DNA of 64,000 bases from Zhihengliuella sp. ISTPL4 (GCF_002848265.1 NZ_CP025422.1:124001-188000); one strand, 5' to 3'. Positions 26,680 through 37,462 are shown, counted from the stretch's first letter. The notes: generated by a model not told the origin, from the letters alone. Made by a program: numbers and translations.

Positions 26680-26720
26680 CGCGCACCGAACGACTGCAAG
26701 AAAGAGAGAGGAGCGCATCC

Positions 26721-27890
26721 GTGCTCGCATTCCCCGACGGCTTCCTCTGGGGTGCCGCGACCGCCGCCCATCAGGTGGAGGGCAACAACACCACGAGCAA
26801 CTGGTGGGCGATGGAACACGCGCCCGACTCGCCCATGGCCGAGCCCTCCGGTGACGCCGCCGACCATTTCCACCGCTACCCGGAGGACATGCGGCTGCTC
26901 GCCGAGGCCGGGCTGAACTCCTACCGGTTCTCGGTCGAGTGGGCGCGGATCGAGCCGGAGCGCGGGTTCGTCTCGCGGGCGATGCTCGACCACTACCGCC
27001 GCATGATCGACACCGCCAGGGAGAACGGGCTGGACCCGACGGTCACCCTCATGCACTTCACGGTGCCGCAGTGGTTCCAGAAGGACGGCTTCTGGCGTGC
27101 CGACGACGCGGTGGACCTGTTCTCCCGCTACGTGGAGACCGTGCTGCCGATCCTCGACGGCGTGCGCTACGTGTGCACGATCAACGAGCCGAACATCGCG
27201 GCGATGCTGGCCGGGGGAGAGGACGCGGCGAACCTCGTCGCCTACGGCCTGCCGAACCCCGACCTCGGCGTCGCGGACACCCTGCTGACGGCCCACCGGC
27301 GCGCGTCCGAGATCCTGCACACGGTGCCCGGGGCGCAGGCAGGCTGGACGATCGCCACCCAGGCCTTCCACTCCACCGGCGAGCCCGGCGCGGACGAGAT
27401 GCTCGCGACGTACGGCGACCCGCGCGACCACTGGTACCTGGAGCAGTCCGCCGGAGACGACTTCGTGGGCGTGCAGGCCTATACCCGCACCTTCATCGGT
27501 CCGGAGGGGCCCCTGCCGGTGTCGCCGGACGTGGAGACGACGCTCACGGGCTGGGAGTTCTTCCCCGAGGCCCTCGAGCTGGGCGTCCGGAGCGCGTGGG
27601 AGCGCAGCGGCGGCGTTCCCGTGCTCGTCACGGAGAACGGCATCGCGACGGCCGACGACACCCGGCGCATCGCCTACACGCAGGGAGCGCTGGAGGGGCT
27701 GCACCGCGCCATCAGCGATGGCATCGAGGTCCGCGCCTACCAGCACTGGAGCGCGCTGGACAACTACGAGTGGGCGAGCGGGTTCCGGCCGACGTTCGGT
27801 CTCATCGGCTTCGACCACGAGACCTTCGAGCGGTTCCCGAAGCCCTCGCTGGCCTGGCTCGGCGAGGTCGCCCGCCGCAATGGGCTCTGA
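26721..27890 (+). CDS. Glycoside hydrolase family 1 (beta-glucosidase)
   Basis: A 389-residue GH1 enzyme. Acid/base Glu156 in TINEP and nucleophile Glu305 in VTENG are present, with the N-terminal FPDGFLWGAATAAHQVEG and the C-terminal HWSALDNYEWASGF signature. No signal peptide, so it acts in the cytosol on sugars imported by the upstream transporter, releasing glucose (or a similar hexose) from short beta-glycosides. It is shorter than the common 440-480 residues; the 'WD(T)P' helix-4 motif appears as HFTVPQW. GTG 26721 follows GAGAGGAGC. Last gene of the operon. Confidence 0.92.
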   Translation: MLAFPDGFLWGAATAAHQVEGNNTTSNWWAMEHAPDSPMAEPSGDAADHFHRYPEDMRLLAEAGLNSYRFSVEWARIEPERGFVSRAMLDHYRRMIDTARENGLDPTVTLMHFTVPQWFQKDGFWRADDAVDLFSRYVETVLPILDGVRYVCTINEPNIAAMLAGGEDAANLVAYGLPNPDLGVADTLLTAHRRASEILHTVPGAQAGWTIATQAFHSTGEPGADEMLATYGDPRDHWYLEQSAGDDFVGVQAYTRTFIGPEGPLPVSPDVETTLTGWEFFPEALELGVRSAWERSGGVPVLVTENGIATADDTRRIAYTQGALEGLHRAISDGIEVRAYQHWSALDNYEWASGFRPTFGLIGFDHETFERFPKPSLAWLGEVARRNGL

Positions 27891-27926
27891 CGGGCCGCAC
27901 GGCGTAACCACGGGCATGGGGGCACC

Positions 27927-27932
27927 TAGAAT
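27927..27932 (+). promoter_or_regulatory. -10 box (TAGAAT) of metG
   Basis: TAGAAT ends 7 bases before ATG 27940, so metG probably has a leaderless or nearly leaderless mRNA. Confidence 0.55.
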
Positions 27933-27939
27933 TGTCCCC

Positions 27940-29517
27940 ATGCCCGCTGGCGACTCCTTCTACATCACCACGCCCATCTACTACCCCTCCGATGTGCCGC
28001 ACATCGGCCACGGGTACACGACGGTGGCCGTCGACACCCTCGCGCGGTGGCACCGCCAGGCGGGGGACGACACGTGGATGCTCACGGGAACGGACGAGCA
28101 CGGTCAGAAGATGCTGCGGGCCGCGGCGGCGAACGGCGTCACCCCGCAGGAATGGGTCGACAAGCTCGTCAGCGAGAGCTGGTTCCCGCTGCTGAAGACC
28201 CTCGACGTCGCGAACGACGACTTCATCCGCACCACGCAGGAGCGCCACGAGACGAACGTGCAGACGTTCTTCCAGCGGCTCTATGACCGTGGCTACATCT
28301 ACGCCGGCGAGTACGAGGCGCTCTACTGCGTGGGCTGCGAGGAGTTCAAGCCGGAATCGGAGATCGTCGACGGCACGGGCCCCTTCGAGGGGCTGAAGGT
28401 CTGCGCGATCCACTCCAAGCCGCTGGAGCTGCTGCAGGAGAAGAACTACTTCTTCAAGCTCAGCGAGTTCCAGGATCGCCTGCTCGAGCTGTACAAGACG
28501 GAGCCCGACTTCGTGCGCCCCGACTCGGCGCGCAACGAGGTCGTCTCGTTCGTGAGCCAGGGCCTGAAGGACCTCTCGATCTCCCGCTCGACCTTCGACT
28601 GGGGCATCCCGCTGCCGTGGGACGAGTCGCACGTCATCTACGTGTGGGTCGACGCCCTGCTCAACTACGCCACCGCCGTCGGCTACGGCTCCGACGAGGA
28701 GACCTTCGCGCGGCGCTGGCCGGCCTACCACGTGGTCGGCAAGGACATCCTGCGCTTCCACGCCGTCATCTGGCCGGCTCTGCTGATGGCGGCGGGGCTC
28801 GACGTGCCGAAGGGCGTATTCGCGCACGGCTGGCTGCTCGTCGGCGGCGAGAAGATGTCGAAGTCGAAGCTCACCGGCATCGCGCCGACCGAGATCACCG
28901 ATGTCTTCGGCTCCGACGCCTACCGCTTCTACTTCCTGTCGGCGATCGCGTTCGGTCAGGACGGCTCCTTCTCCTGGGAGGACCTCTCCGCGCGGTACCA
29001 GGCAGAGCTCGCGAACGGCTTCGGCAACCTCGCCTCCCGCACGACCGCGATGATCGAGAAGTACTTCGAGGGCATCGTGCCCCCGGCGGCCGAGTACACC
29101 GAGGCCGACCTCGCGATCCAGCGAATCGTCGCGGACGCTGCGACGAAGGCGGACGCCGCGGTCGGCCAGTTCCGCATCGACGAGGCGATCTCCGCGATCT
29201 GGACCATCGTCGACGCGCTCAACGGGTACATCACGGAGAACGAGCCGTGGGCGCTCGCCCGCGACGAGGACCAGCGCGAGCGTCTGGGCACCGTGCTCTA
29301 CACCTGCGCCGAGGGGCTGCGGGCGCTCGCCGTGCTGCTGTCGCCGGTGATGCCGCAGTCGACCGAGAAGCTGTGGATCGCGCTCGGCGCCGCGGAGACC
29401 CTCGGACGGCTGCAGGACCAGCCCATCCGTGAGGCGGGAGCCTGGGGTGCGCTGAAGCCGGGCACGAGCGTCAACGGCCTCGCGCCGCTGTTCCCGCGCG
29501 TGGAGTCCACGGCCTGA
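27940..29517 (+). CDS. metG: Methionyl-tRNA synthetase
   Basis: A 525-residue class I aminoacyl-tRNA synthetase. HIGH motif at 21-24, KMSKS at 305-309, and the zinc-knuckle region CVGCEEF ... CAIH of the MetG1 type. It charges tRNA-Met. The C-terminal tRNA-binding EMAP domain seen in some bacteria is absent, as in other Actinobacteria. Start ATG 27940 fits the N-terminus FYITTPIYYPSDVPHIGH. It precedes tatD as in mycobacteria. Confidence 0.97.
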   Translation: MPAGDSFYITTPIYYPSDVPHIGHGYTTVAVDTLARWHRQAGDDTWMLTGTDEHGQKMLRAAAANGVTPQEWVDKLVSESWFPLLKTLDVANDDFIRTTQERHETNVQTFFQRLYDRGYIYAGEYEALYCVGCEEFKPESEIVDGTGPFEGLKVCAIHSKPLELLQEKNYFFKLSEFQDRLLELYKTEPDFVRPDSARNEVVSFVSQGLKDLSISRSTFDWGIPLPWDESHVIYVWVDALLNYATAVGYGSDEETFARRWPAYHVVGKDILRFHAVIWPALLMAAGLDVPKGVFAHGWLLVGGEKMSKSKLTGIAPTEITDVFGSDAYRFYFLSAIAFGQDGSFSWEDLSARYQAELANGFGNLASRTTAMIEKYFEGIVPPAAEYTEADLAIQRIVADAATKADAAVGQFRIDEAISAIWTIVDALNGYITENEPWALARDEDQRERLGTVLYTCAEGLRALAVLLSPVMPQSTEKLWIALGAAETLGRLQDQPIREAGAWGALKPGTSVNGLAPLFPRVESTA

Positions 29518-29533
29518 CATCCGGGTAGGACAC

Positions 29534-30430
29534 ATGGCGGAGACCTACGTGCGCGAGCGCTCGGGCGACGGGCGCAAGGACCGGAGCTACCCGGCGGCCC
29601 CGGAGCCCCTCGTGGTGCCAGTGTACGACAACCACGCGCATCTCGAGATCGCCGATGGCCCTTCGACAGGCTCAGGAACCCAGGGGCTCTCGCTCGTCGA
29701 ACAGCTCGACCAGGCCGAGGCCGTCGGCGTCATCGGCGTCGTGCAGGCGTCCGGCGACATCGAGTCGTCCCGCTGGGCGGTCGAGGCCGCCGCGTCGGAT
29801 CCGCGGGTCCTCGCCGCGGTCGCCATCCACCCGAACGACGCCCCGACGTACGCGGAGGAGGGCCGCCTCGATGAGGCGCTCGCCGTGATCGACGAGCTCG
29901 CCGCCCATCCGCGCACGCGCGCGATCGGCGAGACGGGGCTCGACTTCTTCCGCACCGAACCGGAGCGCCGCGCGCCGCAGTTCGCCTCCTTCGAGGCGCA
30001 CATCGCCCTCGCCAAGAAGCACGGCATCGCGATGCAGATCCACGACAGGGATGCGCATGAGGCCGTGCTCGAGACGCTGACACGGGTCGGCGCCCCGGAG
30101 CGCACCGTGTTCCACTGCTTCTCGGGCGACGATGCGATGGCCCGGGTCTGCGCCGAGGCCGGGTACTACCTGTCCTTCGCCGGGAACGTGACGTTCAAGA
30201 ACGCCCAGAACCTGCGTGACGCGCTGAAGGTCACCCCGCTCGACCGCCTCCTCGTCGAGACGGACGCCCCGTTCCTCACGCCGGTCCCGCTGCGGGGTCG
30301 CCCGAACGCGCCGTACCTCGTGCCGCTCACGGTGCGCTTCCTGGCCGGCGAGCTCGATCTGGATGTGGACGAGCTCTCCGCGCAGCTCGCCGAGAACACG
30401 CTGCGGGTCTACGGCTCGTTCGCCGACTGA
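29534..30430 (+). CDS. tatD: TatD family metal-dependent deoxyribonuclease
   Basis: A 298-residue TIM-barrel hydrolase. Metal ligands are visible: H34-x-H36 in DNHAHLE, the Glu in GETGLDFFR, His in MQIHDRDAH and FHCFSGD, and Asp in VETDAPFLTP. TatD proteins are 3'-5' exonucleases in DNA repair. A repeat-encoded insertion, GPSTGSGTQG, lies at about residues 42-51 right after the HxH motif, in a surface loop. The N-terminal 28 residues are charged and longer than usual. ATG 29534. Its end overlaps the converging MFS gene by 22 bases. Confidence 0.93.
   Translation: MAETYVRERSGDGRKDRSYPAAPEPLVVPVYDNHAHLEIADGPSTGSGTQGLSLVEQLDQAEAVGVIGVVQASGDIESSRWAVEAAASDPRVLAAVAIHPNDAPTYAEEGRLDEALAVIDELAAHPRTRAIGETGLDFFRTEPERRAPQFASFEAHIALAKKHGIAMQIHDRDAHEAVLETLTRVGAPERTVFHCFSGDDAMARVCAEAGYYLSFAGNVTFKNAQNLRDALKVTPLDRLLVETDAPFLTPVPLRGRPNAPYLVPLTVRFLAGELDLDVDELSAQLAENTLRVYGSFAD
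29657..29682 (+). repeat. Intragenic repeat, copy in tatD
   Basis: GGCCCTTCGACAGGCTCAGG plus AACCCA, the same element as in hrpA and the ABC-F gene, read in the same frame (PSTGSGTQ). Confidence 0.9.
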
Positions 30431-31695
30431 CCGTCCGGCTCGACGTCCTCGGGTCCGGTCTCGGCGACCGGCTTCGCGCTGACGATGTGCGAGATGGGTT
30501 TCCACACCAGCAGCAGGGTGATCGCCGCCCCGCCGAAGGCGAACCACCAGGGCGCCGTCAGCCCCCAGGTCTGCGCGATGACGCCGCCGAGGGCCTGGCC
30601 GACGATCATGCCGCCGAACACGCCGACCATGTTGACGGAGGCGACGCGGCCCTGCAGTTGCGCGGGGACGAGGCGCTGCCGCACGGTCGTGGAGATCGTG
30701 CCCCAGACGAAGGCGTACGCGCCGAAGAAGAACATGATGACGAGGGCGACCGCGCCCGTGGTGGTCAGGGCGAAGGCGAGGTGCATGAGCACCTCCAGCG
30801 AGAGGACGACGCGCATCAGGGTCGCGAACGACACGTGCCGTTCCAGCCAGCCGAAGCTGAGGGTCGCGACGATGCCGCCCGCCGCGGAGGCCGTGGTGAG
30901 GGCGCCGTAGCCCACCGGCCCCATCTGCAGGTGCTCGGTGGCGTACAGCACGAGCACGCCCCACGGGGCGGCCCAGGTCACGTTGAAGACGAGGATGATG
31001 AGCACGAGCATCCGCACCGGCGGGTTGCGCCACAGCCAGCGCAGCCCCTCGGCGATGTCGGTGTGCACGGGCGGGTGGGTCTCGGTCTCCCGCGGCGGGA
31101 CGGGCGTGCGCGCCATGCGGGATATCAGGACGATCGCGAGCGTCACGCACAGCACCTCGACGAGGAACGGCCACGCGCTCCCGGCCGCGAAGAGGAACGC
31201 GCCCAGCGGCGGTCCGGCGAACTGGTTCGCGACGAGGTATCCCGCCTGCAGGCGGGCGTTCCCGATGCCGAGGTCGGCGGGCTTCACGAGCATCGGCAGC
31301 AGCGTGCTCCCCGCGGTGTCGACGAAGACCTCGGCGGTGCCGTAGAGGAAGGCGACCGCCAGCACGATCCCGATGTTCGCGGTGCCCGTCACGAGGAAAA
31401 CGCAGAGGGCGGCGAGCACGACGGCGCGTACGGCGTTGGCGGTCATCACCAGGCGCCGCCGATCGAAGCGGTCGGCGATGGCCCCCGCGTGCAGACCGAA
31501 GAGCAGCCACGGCAGGAACTGCAGGATGGCGCCGGAGGCCACGAGGATCGGCGACGACGTCATCGACGCGATGAGCAGGGGAGCGGCGGCCAACGCCACG
31601 CCGTCTCCGATGTTGCTCGTCCACGACGATGCGAGCAGCCAGCGGAAGTCCCTGCCCAGGCGCCGCGGAGCGATCAGTTCACCGAGGGAGGGCAC
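30409..31695 (-). CDS. MFS transporter (enterobactin exporter/DHA3-like)
   Basis: A 428-residue major facilitator of the DHA3 (MFS_3, EntS/macrolide-efflux-like) family: LASSWTSNIGDGVALAAAPLLI at helix 1 and AGAIADRFDRRRL as the loop 2-3 motif. Such proteins export drugs or siderophores by proton antiport. It lies on the opposite strand between tatD and ksgA, the place where other Actinobacteria have rpfB. GTG 31695 has TATCCT exactly 6 bases upstream. Its last 22 bases overlap tatD tail to tail. Confidence 0.85.
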   Translation of the reverse strand: MPSLGELIAPRRLGRDFRWLLASSWTSNIGDGVALAAAPLLIASMTSSPILVASGAILQFLPWLLFGLHAGAIADRFDRRRLVMTANAVRAVVLAALCVFLVTGTANIGIVLAVAFLYGTAEVFVDTAGSTLLPMLVKPADLGIGNARLQAGYLVANQFAGPPLGAFLFAAGSAWPFLVEVLCVTLAIVLISRMARTPVPPRETETHPPVHTDIAEGLRWLWRNPPVRMLVLIILVFNVTWAAPWGVLVLYATEHLQMGPVGYGALTTASAAGGIVATLSFGWLERHVSFATLMRVVLSLEVLMHLAFALTTTGAVALVIMFFFGAYAFVWGTISTTVRQRLVPAQLQGRVASVNMVGVFGGMIVGQALGGVIAQTWGLTAPWWFAFGGAAITLLLVWKPISHIVSAKPVAETGPEDVEPDGQSANEP

Positions 31696-31701
31696 TCCCG
31701 A

Positions 31702-31707
31702 AGGATA
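31702..31707 (-). promoter_or_regulatory. -10 box (TATCCT) of the MFS gene
   Basis: TATCCT on the minus strand lies 6 bases before GTG 31695. Confidence 0.55.
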
Positions 31708-31768
31708 GCGATGATGACGGACTTCGCCCAGGAACCGGGCACGGCCCGTCATCCGGGAGAATGGGACC

Positions 31769-32638
31769 ATGACCGTCACCTTGCTCGGGGCCACCGAGAT
31801 CCGCCGTCTGGCCGCCGCGCTCGATGTCACCCCCACCAAGAAGCTCGGACAGAACTTCGTCGTCGACGCGAACACCGTCCGCAAGATCGTCCAGGCCGCC
31901 CGCGTGCAGCCGGGGGAGCGGGTGGTCGAGGTCGGACCGGGACTCGGGTCCCTGACCCTCGCGATCCTCGAGGCGGGGGCCGCGGTCACCGCCGTGGAGA
32001 TCGACCACCGCCTGGCGGCCCGCCTGCCGCAGACCGCGGCCGAGCACGGCGTGCCGGAGGGGATGCTGACGGTGGTCGACGCGGACGCCCTCCGCGTGAC
32101 GGAGCTGCCCGGCGAGCCGACCGTCCTCGTCGCGAACCTGCCGTACAACGTCTCGGTGCCGGTGCTGCTGCACTTCCTGGAGACGTTCCCGTACCTGCAG
32201 CGGGGCGTCGTCATGGTGCAGGCGGAGGTGGCCGAGCGGCTCGCCGCCAAGCCCGGATCGAAGATCTACGGCTCGCCCAGTGTCAAGGCCGCCTGGTACG
32301 GCGAGTGGAAGCTCACCGGGAACGTCTCCCGTCAGGTCTTCTGGCCGGTGCCCAACGTGGACAGTCTCCTCGTCGGCTTCGACCGCTCCGAGGGGGAGCG
32401 CGGGTCGGTGGAGGAGCGCCGGCGCACCTTCGCCATCGTCGACGCGGCCTTCAACCAGCGGCGCAAGATGCTGCGGCAGGCCCTCTCCGCTATCTTCGGC
32501 AGCTCGGCCGCGGCGACCGAGGTGCTGACCGCCGCCGGCGTCGCCCCGACAGCGCGGGGGGAGGACCTCACGGTCGACGACTACCAGCGGATCGCCCAGC
32601 ACGCAACGGCGATCGAGGGTTCCGGCGTCAGCGGCTAA
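31769..32638 (+). CDS. rsmA: 16S rRNA dimethyladenosine transferase (A1518/A1519)
   Basis: A 289-residue KsgA enzyme. [21 protein letters not shown] at the N-terminus, SAM motif [16 protein letters not shown], and the adenine-binding [13 protein letters not shown] are diagnostic. It dimethylates two adjacent adenines near the 3' end of 16S rRNA during small-subunit assembly; loss gives kasugamycin resistance. A GAGAAT -10-like box lies 6 bases before ATG 31769. Its TAA stop is part of the next gene's -10 box. Confidence 0.96.
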   Translation: MTVTLLGATEIRRLAAALDVTPTKKLGQNFVVDANTVRKIVQAARVQPGERVVEVGPGLGSLTLAILEAGAAVTAVEIDHRLAARLPQTAAEHGVPEGMLTVVDADALRVTELPGEPTVLVANLPYNVSVPVLLHFLETFPYLQRGVVMVQAEVAERLAAKPGSKIYGSPSVKAAWYGEWKLTGNVSRQVFWPVPNVDSLLVGFDRSEGERGSVEERRRTFAIVDAAFNQRRKMLRQALSAIFGSSAAATEVLTAAGVAPTARGEDLTVDDYQRIAQHATAIEGSGVSG

Positions 32639-32641
32639 TCT
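32636..32641 (+). promoter_or_regulatory. -10 box (TAATCT) of the aldo/keto reductase, built from the ksgA stop codon
   Basis: TAATCT begins with the TAA stop of rsmA and ends 6 bases before GTG 32648. The reductase can thus be transcribed on its own within the rsmA-ispE row. Confidence 0.55.
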
Positions 32642-32647
32642 GGCACC

Positions 32648-33715
32648 GTGACCGACTCCCCCCGCTTCCGCCCCGATGTCCCCGAGCTGCACCGTCCGTA
32701 CGCCGCCGACGAGGGCCGCTACGGACGATTCGCGTACCGTCAGGTCGGTTCCTCCGGCCTCTACCTCCCGCCGATCTCGCTCGGGCTCTGGTGGAACTTC
32801 GGCGACAACATCCCGCTCGACAACCAGCGGGCGCTCCTCCGCCACGCGTTCGACAGGGGGATCACGCACTTCGACCTGGCGAACAACTACGGTCCGCCCT
32901 ACGGCTCGGCAGAGAAGAACTTCGGCCGGATCTTCGCGGAGGACCTGCGTCCGTACCGCGACGAGCTGATCATCTCGTCGAAGGCCGGCTGGGACATGTG
33001 GCCCGGCCCGTACGGCGACTACGCGAGCCGGAAGTACATCCTCGCGAGCGCCGAGCAGTCCCTCACCCGCATGGGGCTGGAATACGTCGACATCTTCTAC
33101 TCCCACCGCGTCGATCCGGTCACCCCGATCGCTGAGACCGTTGGAGCGCTGGACACCCTGGTCCGCCAGGGCAAGGCGCTCTACGTCGGCATCTCCTCGT
33201 ACAGTGCGGAGCGAACGGCCGAGGCCGTCGCGGCGGCGAAGGAGCTGGGCACGCCGCTCGTCATCCACCAGCCCGCGTACTCGATCCTCAACCGCTGGAT
33301 CGAGGACGGCCTCACGCAGACCTTGGAGGAGTCGGGTCTCGGCGCCATCGCCTTCACCCCGCTCGCCCAGGGGCTACTCACCGACAAGTACCTCGGCGAC
33401 GGCACGGCCGAGCGCGCGCAGCAGCGCCGTTCCCTTCCCGAGGGCAAGCTGACCGACGATGCCGTCCAGACGCTCCGCGCGTTGAACGAGGTCGCGAAGG
33501 GACGAGGACAATCGCTCGCGCAGCTCGCGCTGCAGTGGACGTTGCGCTCCCCGGTCGTCGCCTCGGCCCTCATCGGCGCCTCCCGCACGGAGCAGCTCGA
33601 CGAGAACCTCGCGGCCCTGGACGGGCCTGCCTTCACCGAAGAGGAGCTCCGCCGCATCGACGAGCTCGCCGGCGCCATCGACGTCAACTTGTGGGCGACC
33701 TCGTCCGACCTGTGA
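32648..33715 (+). CDS. Aldo/keto reductase (YghZ/L-glyceraldehyde-3-phosphate reductase-like)
   Basis: A 355-residue aldo/keto reductase of the AKR14/Kv-beta-like branch. GRFAYRQVGSSGLYLPPISLGLWWNFGD, FDLANNYGPPYGSAEKNFG (catalytic Asp and Tyr), SSKAGWDMWPGPYGD and DIFYSHRVDPVTP (His) fit YghZ, which reduces methylglyoxal and L-glyceraldehyde-3-phosphate with NADPH. It separates rsmA from ispE, which are adjacent in related genomes. GTG start 32648 on leaderless-type spacing. Confidence 0.92.
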   Translation: MTDSPRFRPDVPELHRPYAADEGRYGRFAYRQVGSSGLYLPPISLGLWWNFGDNIPLDNQRALLRHAFDRGITHFDLANNYGPPYGSAEKNFGRIFAEDLRPYRDELIISSKAGWDMWPGPYGDYASRKYILASAEQSLTRMGLEYVDIFYSHRVDPVTPIAETVGALDTLVRQGKALYVGISSYSAERTAEAVAAAKELGTPLVIHQPAYSILNRWIEDGLTQTLEESGLGAIAFTPLAQGLLTDKYLGDGTAERAQQRRSLPEGKLTDDAVQTLRALNEVAKGRGQSLAQLALQWTLRSPVVASALIGASRTEQLDENLAALDGPAFTEEELRRIDELAGAIDVNLWATSSDL

Positions 33716-33722
33716 TCCGCTC

Positions 33723-34655
33723 ATGAGCCTCGCCGCGTCCTCCGGATCCGTGCACGTGCGCGCGCCCGGGAAGATCAATGTCTACCTCGGCGTCGGCGGG
33801 CGCCATGACGACGGCTATCACGCCCTCGCGACCGTGTTCCAGGCGGTGTCGCTCTACGAGGACGTGATCGCCAGGGAGGCCGACGACTTCTCGATCACGG
33901 TGACAGGGGTGGAGGATGACGGCTCGGTGCCGCTCGACGACCGGAACCTCGCGATGCGGGCCGCGAAGCTGCTGGCGATGGCGACCGATCACCCGGGTGG
34001 GGTCGCGCTGCAGATCCGCAAGAGCGTTCCGGTCGCCGGCGGCATGGGCGGTGGCTCCGCGGACGCGGCGGCCGCGCTGGTCGCGTGCGATGCCCTGTGG
34101 GGCACGGGACTCTCGGCCGCGCGGCTGCACGACCTCGCCGCGCGGCTCGGCGCCGATGTGCCGTTCGCGCTGCACGGCGGAACCGCCGTCGGCACCGGCC
34201 GCGGCGATCAGCTCAACCCGGCTCTCGCGCGCGGGCGGTTCGACTGGCTGCTCGTGACCAGCGACGAGGGGCTGTCCACCCCCGCCGTGTACACCCGGCT
34301 CGACGAGCTGCGCGAGGAGGAGGGCGCACTCGCCGACGACCCGCCGCTTTCCCTCGACGTGCCGATCCCCGTGCTGCAGGCGCTGCGCACTGGAGACGCC
34401 TGGCAGCTCGCCGACGCACTCCACAACGACCTTCAGGCGGCTGCGCTGGACCTGCGACCGGATCTGGCGCAGACCATCGAACGCGGGGTCGCGGCCGGTG
34501 CGCTGCACGGCCTCGTCTCCGGGTCGGGGCCCACCGTCGCCCTTCTCTGCGCCGATCCCGAGTCCGCGCAGGCGGTGCAGACGACGCTTCGCGACGCGGG
34601 ACTGGACCCCCTGCACGTGCACGGCGCTGTTCCCGGCGCCCGCATCATCGGCTGA
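33723..34655 (+). CDS. ispE: 4-diphosphocytidyl-2-C-methyl-D-erythritol kinase
   Basis: A 310-residue GHMP kinase. N-terminal VRAPGKINVYLGVGGRHDDGYH and the ATP loop PVAGGMGGGSADAAAAL are diagnostic of IspE, which phosphorylates the 2-hydroxyl of CDP-methylerythritol in the non-mevalonate isoprenoid pathway; the C-terminal GLVSGSGPTVALLC motif is present. ATG 33723, 7 bases after the reductase stop. Position after rsmA (one gene between) is the standard actinobacterial context. Confidence 0.96.
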   Translation: MSLAASSGSVHVRAPGKINVYLGVGGRHDDGYHALATVFQAVSLYEDVIAREADDFSITVTGVEDDGSVPLDDRNLAMRAAKLLAMATDHPGGVALQIRKSVPVAGGMGGGSADAAAALVACDALWGTGLSAARLHDLAARLGADVPFALHGGTAVGTGRGDQLNPALARGRFDWLLVTSDEGLSTPAVYTRLDELREEEGALADDPPLSLDVPIPVLQALRTGDAWQLADALHNDLQAAALDLRPDLAQTIERGVAAGALHGLVSGSGPTVALLCADPESAQAVQTTLRDAGLDPLHVHGAVPGARIIG

Positions 34656-34730
34656 ACCCTCGAGGCCCAGCGTGCGGCGGGCGCGAGGGGTGCGCGCGCG
34701 TTCGAGGTGCATCCGGCACGTCATGGCAGA

Positions 34731-34761
34731 CATAATGAAATGGTCATGTGACCGTGCACAC
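34731..34761 (+). promoter_or_regulatory. Promoter -10 and operator of the second LacI gene
   Basis: CATAAT (34731-34736) is the likely -10. ATGTGACCGTGCACAC (34746-34761) follows and its left half ATGTGACC is exactly the complement of the right half of the operator at 35847-35862, suggesting autoregulation by the encoded LacI-type protein. Confidence 0.5.
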
Positions 34762-34774
34762 GCGAGGAGGCTGG

Positions 34775-35788
34775 ATGTCCACCTCCTCTGAGCGTGCCCG
34801 CATGCCGAGCATCCGCGACGTCGCGCGCCTCGCCGGCGTCTCGCATCAGACCGTGTCGCGGGTGCTCAACGATCACCCCAGCATCCGTCCGGAGACGAAG
34901 GCGAAGGTGCTGGACGCGATCGCCGTCCTCGACTACCGCCCCAACCTCGCGGCGCGCGCGCTCGTGACGAGCAAATCCAACATGCTCGGCATCCTCTCCG
35001 CGACGATCGGGGAGTTCGGGCCGACGTCATCCATCGCCGGCATCGAAGACGCGGCGCGGGAGGAGGGCTATTCGGTCTCCACCCTCAATCTCCCTGCGAC
35101 GACACCGGAGGCGATCGGCAACGCGGTCCGCCAGCTCGAACGTGAGCAGGTCGACGGCATCGTGGTGCTCGCCCCGCAGGTGCGCGTCTTCCATGTCCTG
35201 CGCGGCATGAACGTCACGATGCCCTTCGTCACCCTGCAGACGGCCTCGGGATCCGATGGTGTCAGCCTCTCCGCCGACCAGGTCGCCGGCGCGAAGGCGG
35301 CGACGGAACACCTGATCGCCCTGGGTCACAGCGACATCCTGCACCTCGCCGGCCCGCAGGACTGGATCGAGGCGGAGTCGCGCATGCGGGGGTACCTCGA
35401 TGCGCTCCGGGACGCCGATCTGCCCACGTTCCCCCCGATCCGCGGCGACTGGACCGCCGACTTCGGGTACTTCGCCGGCAAGGAGCTCTCCGCCCGGCGG
35501 GACTTCACAGCCGTCTTCGCCGCGAACGACCTCATGGCGATCGGGCTGCTGCACGGCTTCCGCGACGCGGGAGTGCGCGTGCCGCACGACGTGAGCGTGA
35601 TCGGCTTCGACGACATCCCGGTCGCGGCGCACGTGGCGCCGACGCTGAGCACCGTGCATCAGGATTTCCCCGAGCTCGGCCGACGCGCCGTGCGCATCCT
35701 TCTCGCCGAGATCCGCGGCGAGAAGACCCCCGCGTTCGGTCCGCTGCAGACCCTTCTGCGGGCGCGCGAATCCGCTGCATCACGGTAG
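34775..35788 (+). CDS. LacI family transcriptional regulator (monosaccharide operon)
   Basis: A 337-residue regulator with a helix-turn-helix (MPSIRDVARLAGVSHQTVSRVLN), hinge LDYRPNLAARALV and sugar-sensing domain ending VSVIGFDDIPVAAHVAPTLSTV. ATG 34775 follows CGAGGAGGCTGG. It lies upstream of the ChvE/MmsAB-type ABC operon, and half-matching palindromes occur before both its own start and that operon, so it most likely represses both until the imported sugar binds. Confidence 0.9.
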   Translation: MSTSSERARMPSIRDVARLAGVSHQTVSRVLNDHPSIRPETKAKVLDAIAVLDYRPNLAARALVTSKSNMLGILSATIGEFGPTSSIAGIEDAAREEGYSVSTLNLPATTPEAIGNAVRQLEREQVDGIVVLAPQVRVFHVLRGMNVTMPFVTLQTASGSDGVSLSADQVAGAKAATEHLIALGHSDILHLAGPQDWIEAESRMRGYLDALRDADLPTFPPIRGDWTADFGYFAGKELSARRDFTAVFAANDLMAIGLLHGFRDAGVRVPHDVSVIGFDDIPVAAHVAPTLSTVHQDFPELGRRAVRILLAEIRGEKTPAFGPLQTLLRARESAASR

Positions 35789-35811
35789 CGACACGAAAAC
35801 ACGCCGCGGAC

Positions 35812-35862
35812 TTGACACCGCTCCCGCGGAAGACGACGATATACCGATGTGAACGGTCACAT
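35812..35862 (+). promoter_or_regulatory. Promoter and operator of the monosaccharide ABC operon
   Basis: TTGACA (35812-35817) is a consensus -35; the -10 lies within GACGATATACC (35835-35845), exact hexamer uncertain. The palindrome ATGTGAACGGTCACAT (35847-35862; 7 of 8 pairs, central CG) sits at the expected transcription start, as a LacI-type repressor site would. Confidence 0.7.
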
Positions 35863-35893
35863 CGAAGGTGACCGCACGTCGCGAGGAAGATCC

Positions 35894-37458
<1,565 letters not shown>

Positions 37459-37462
<4 letters not shown>

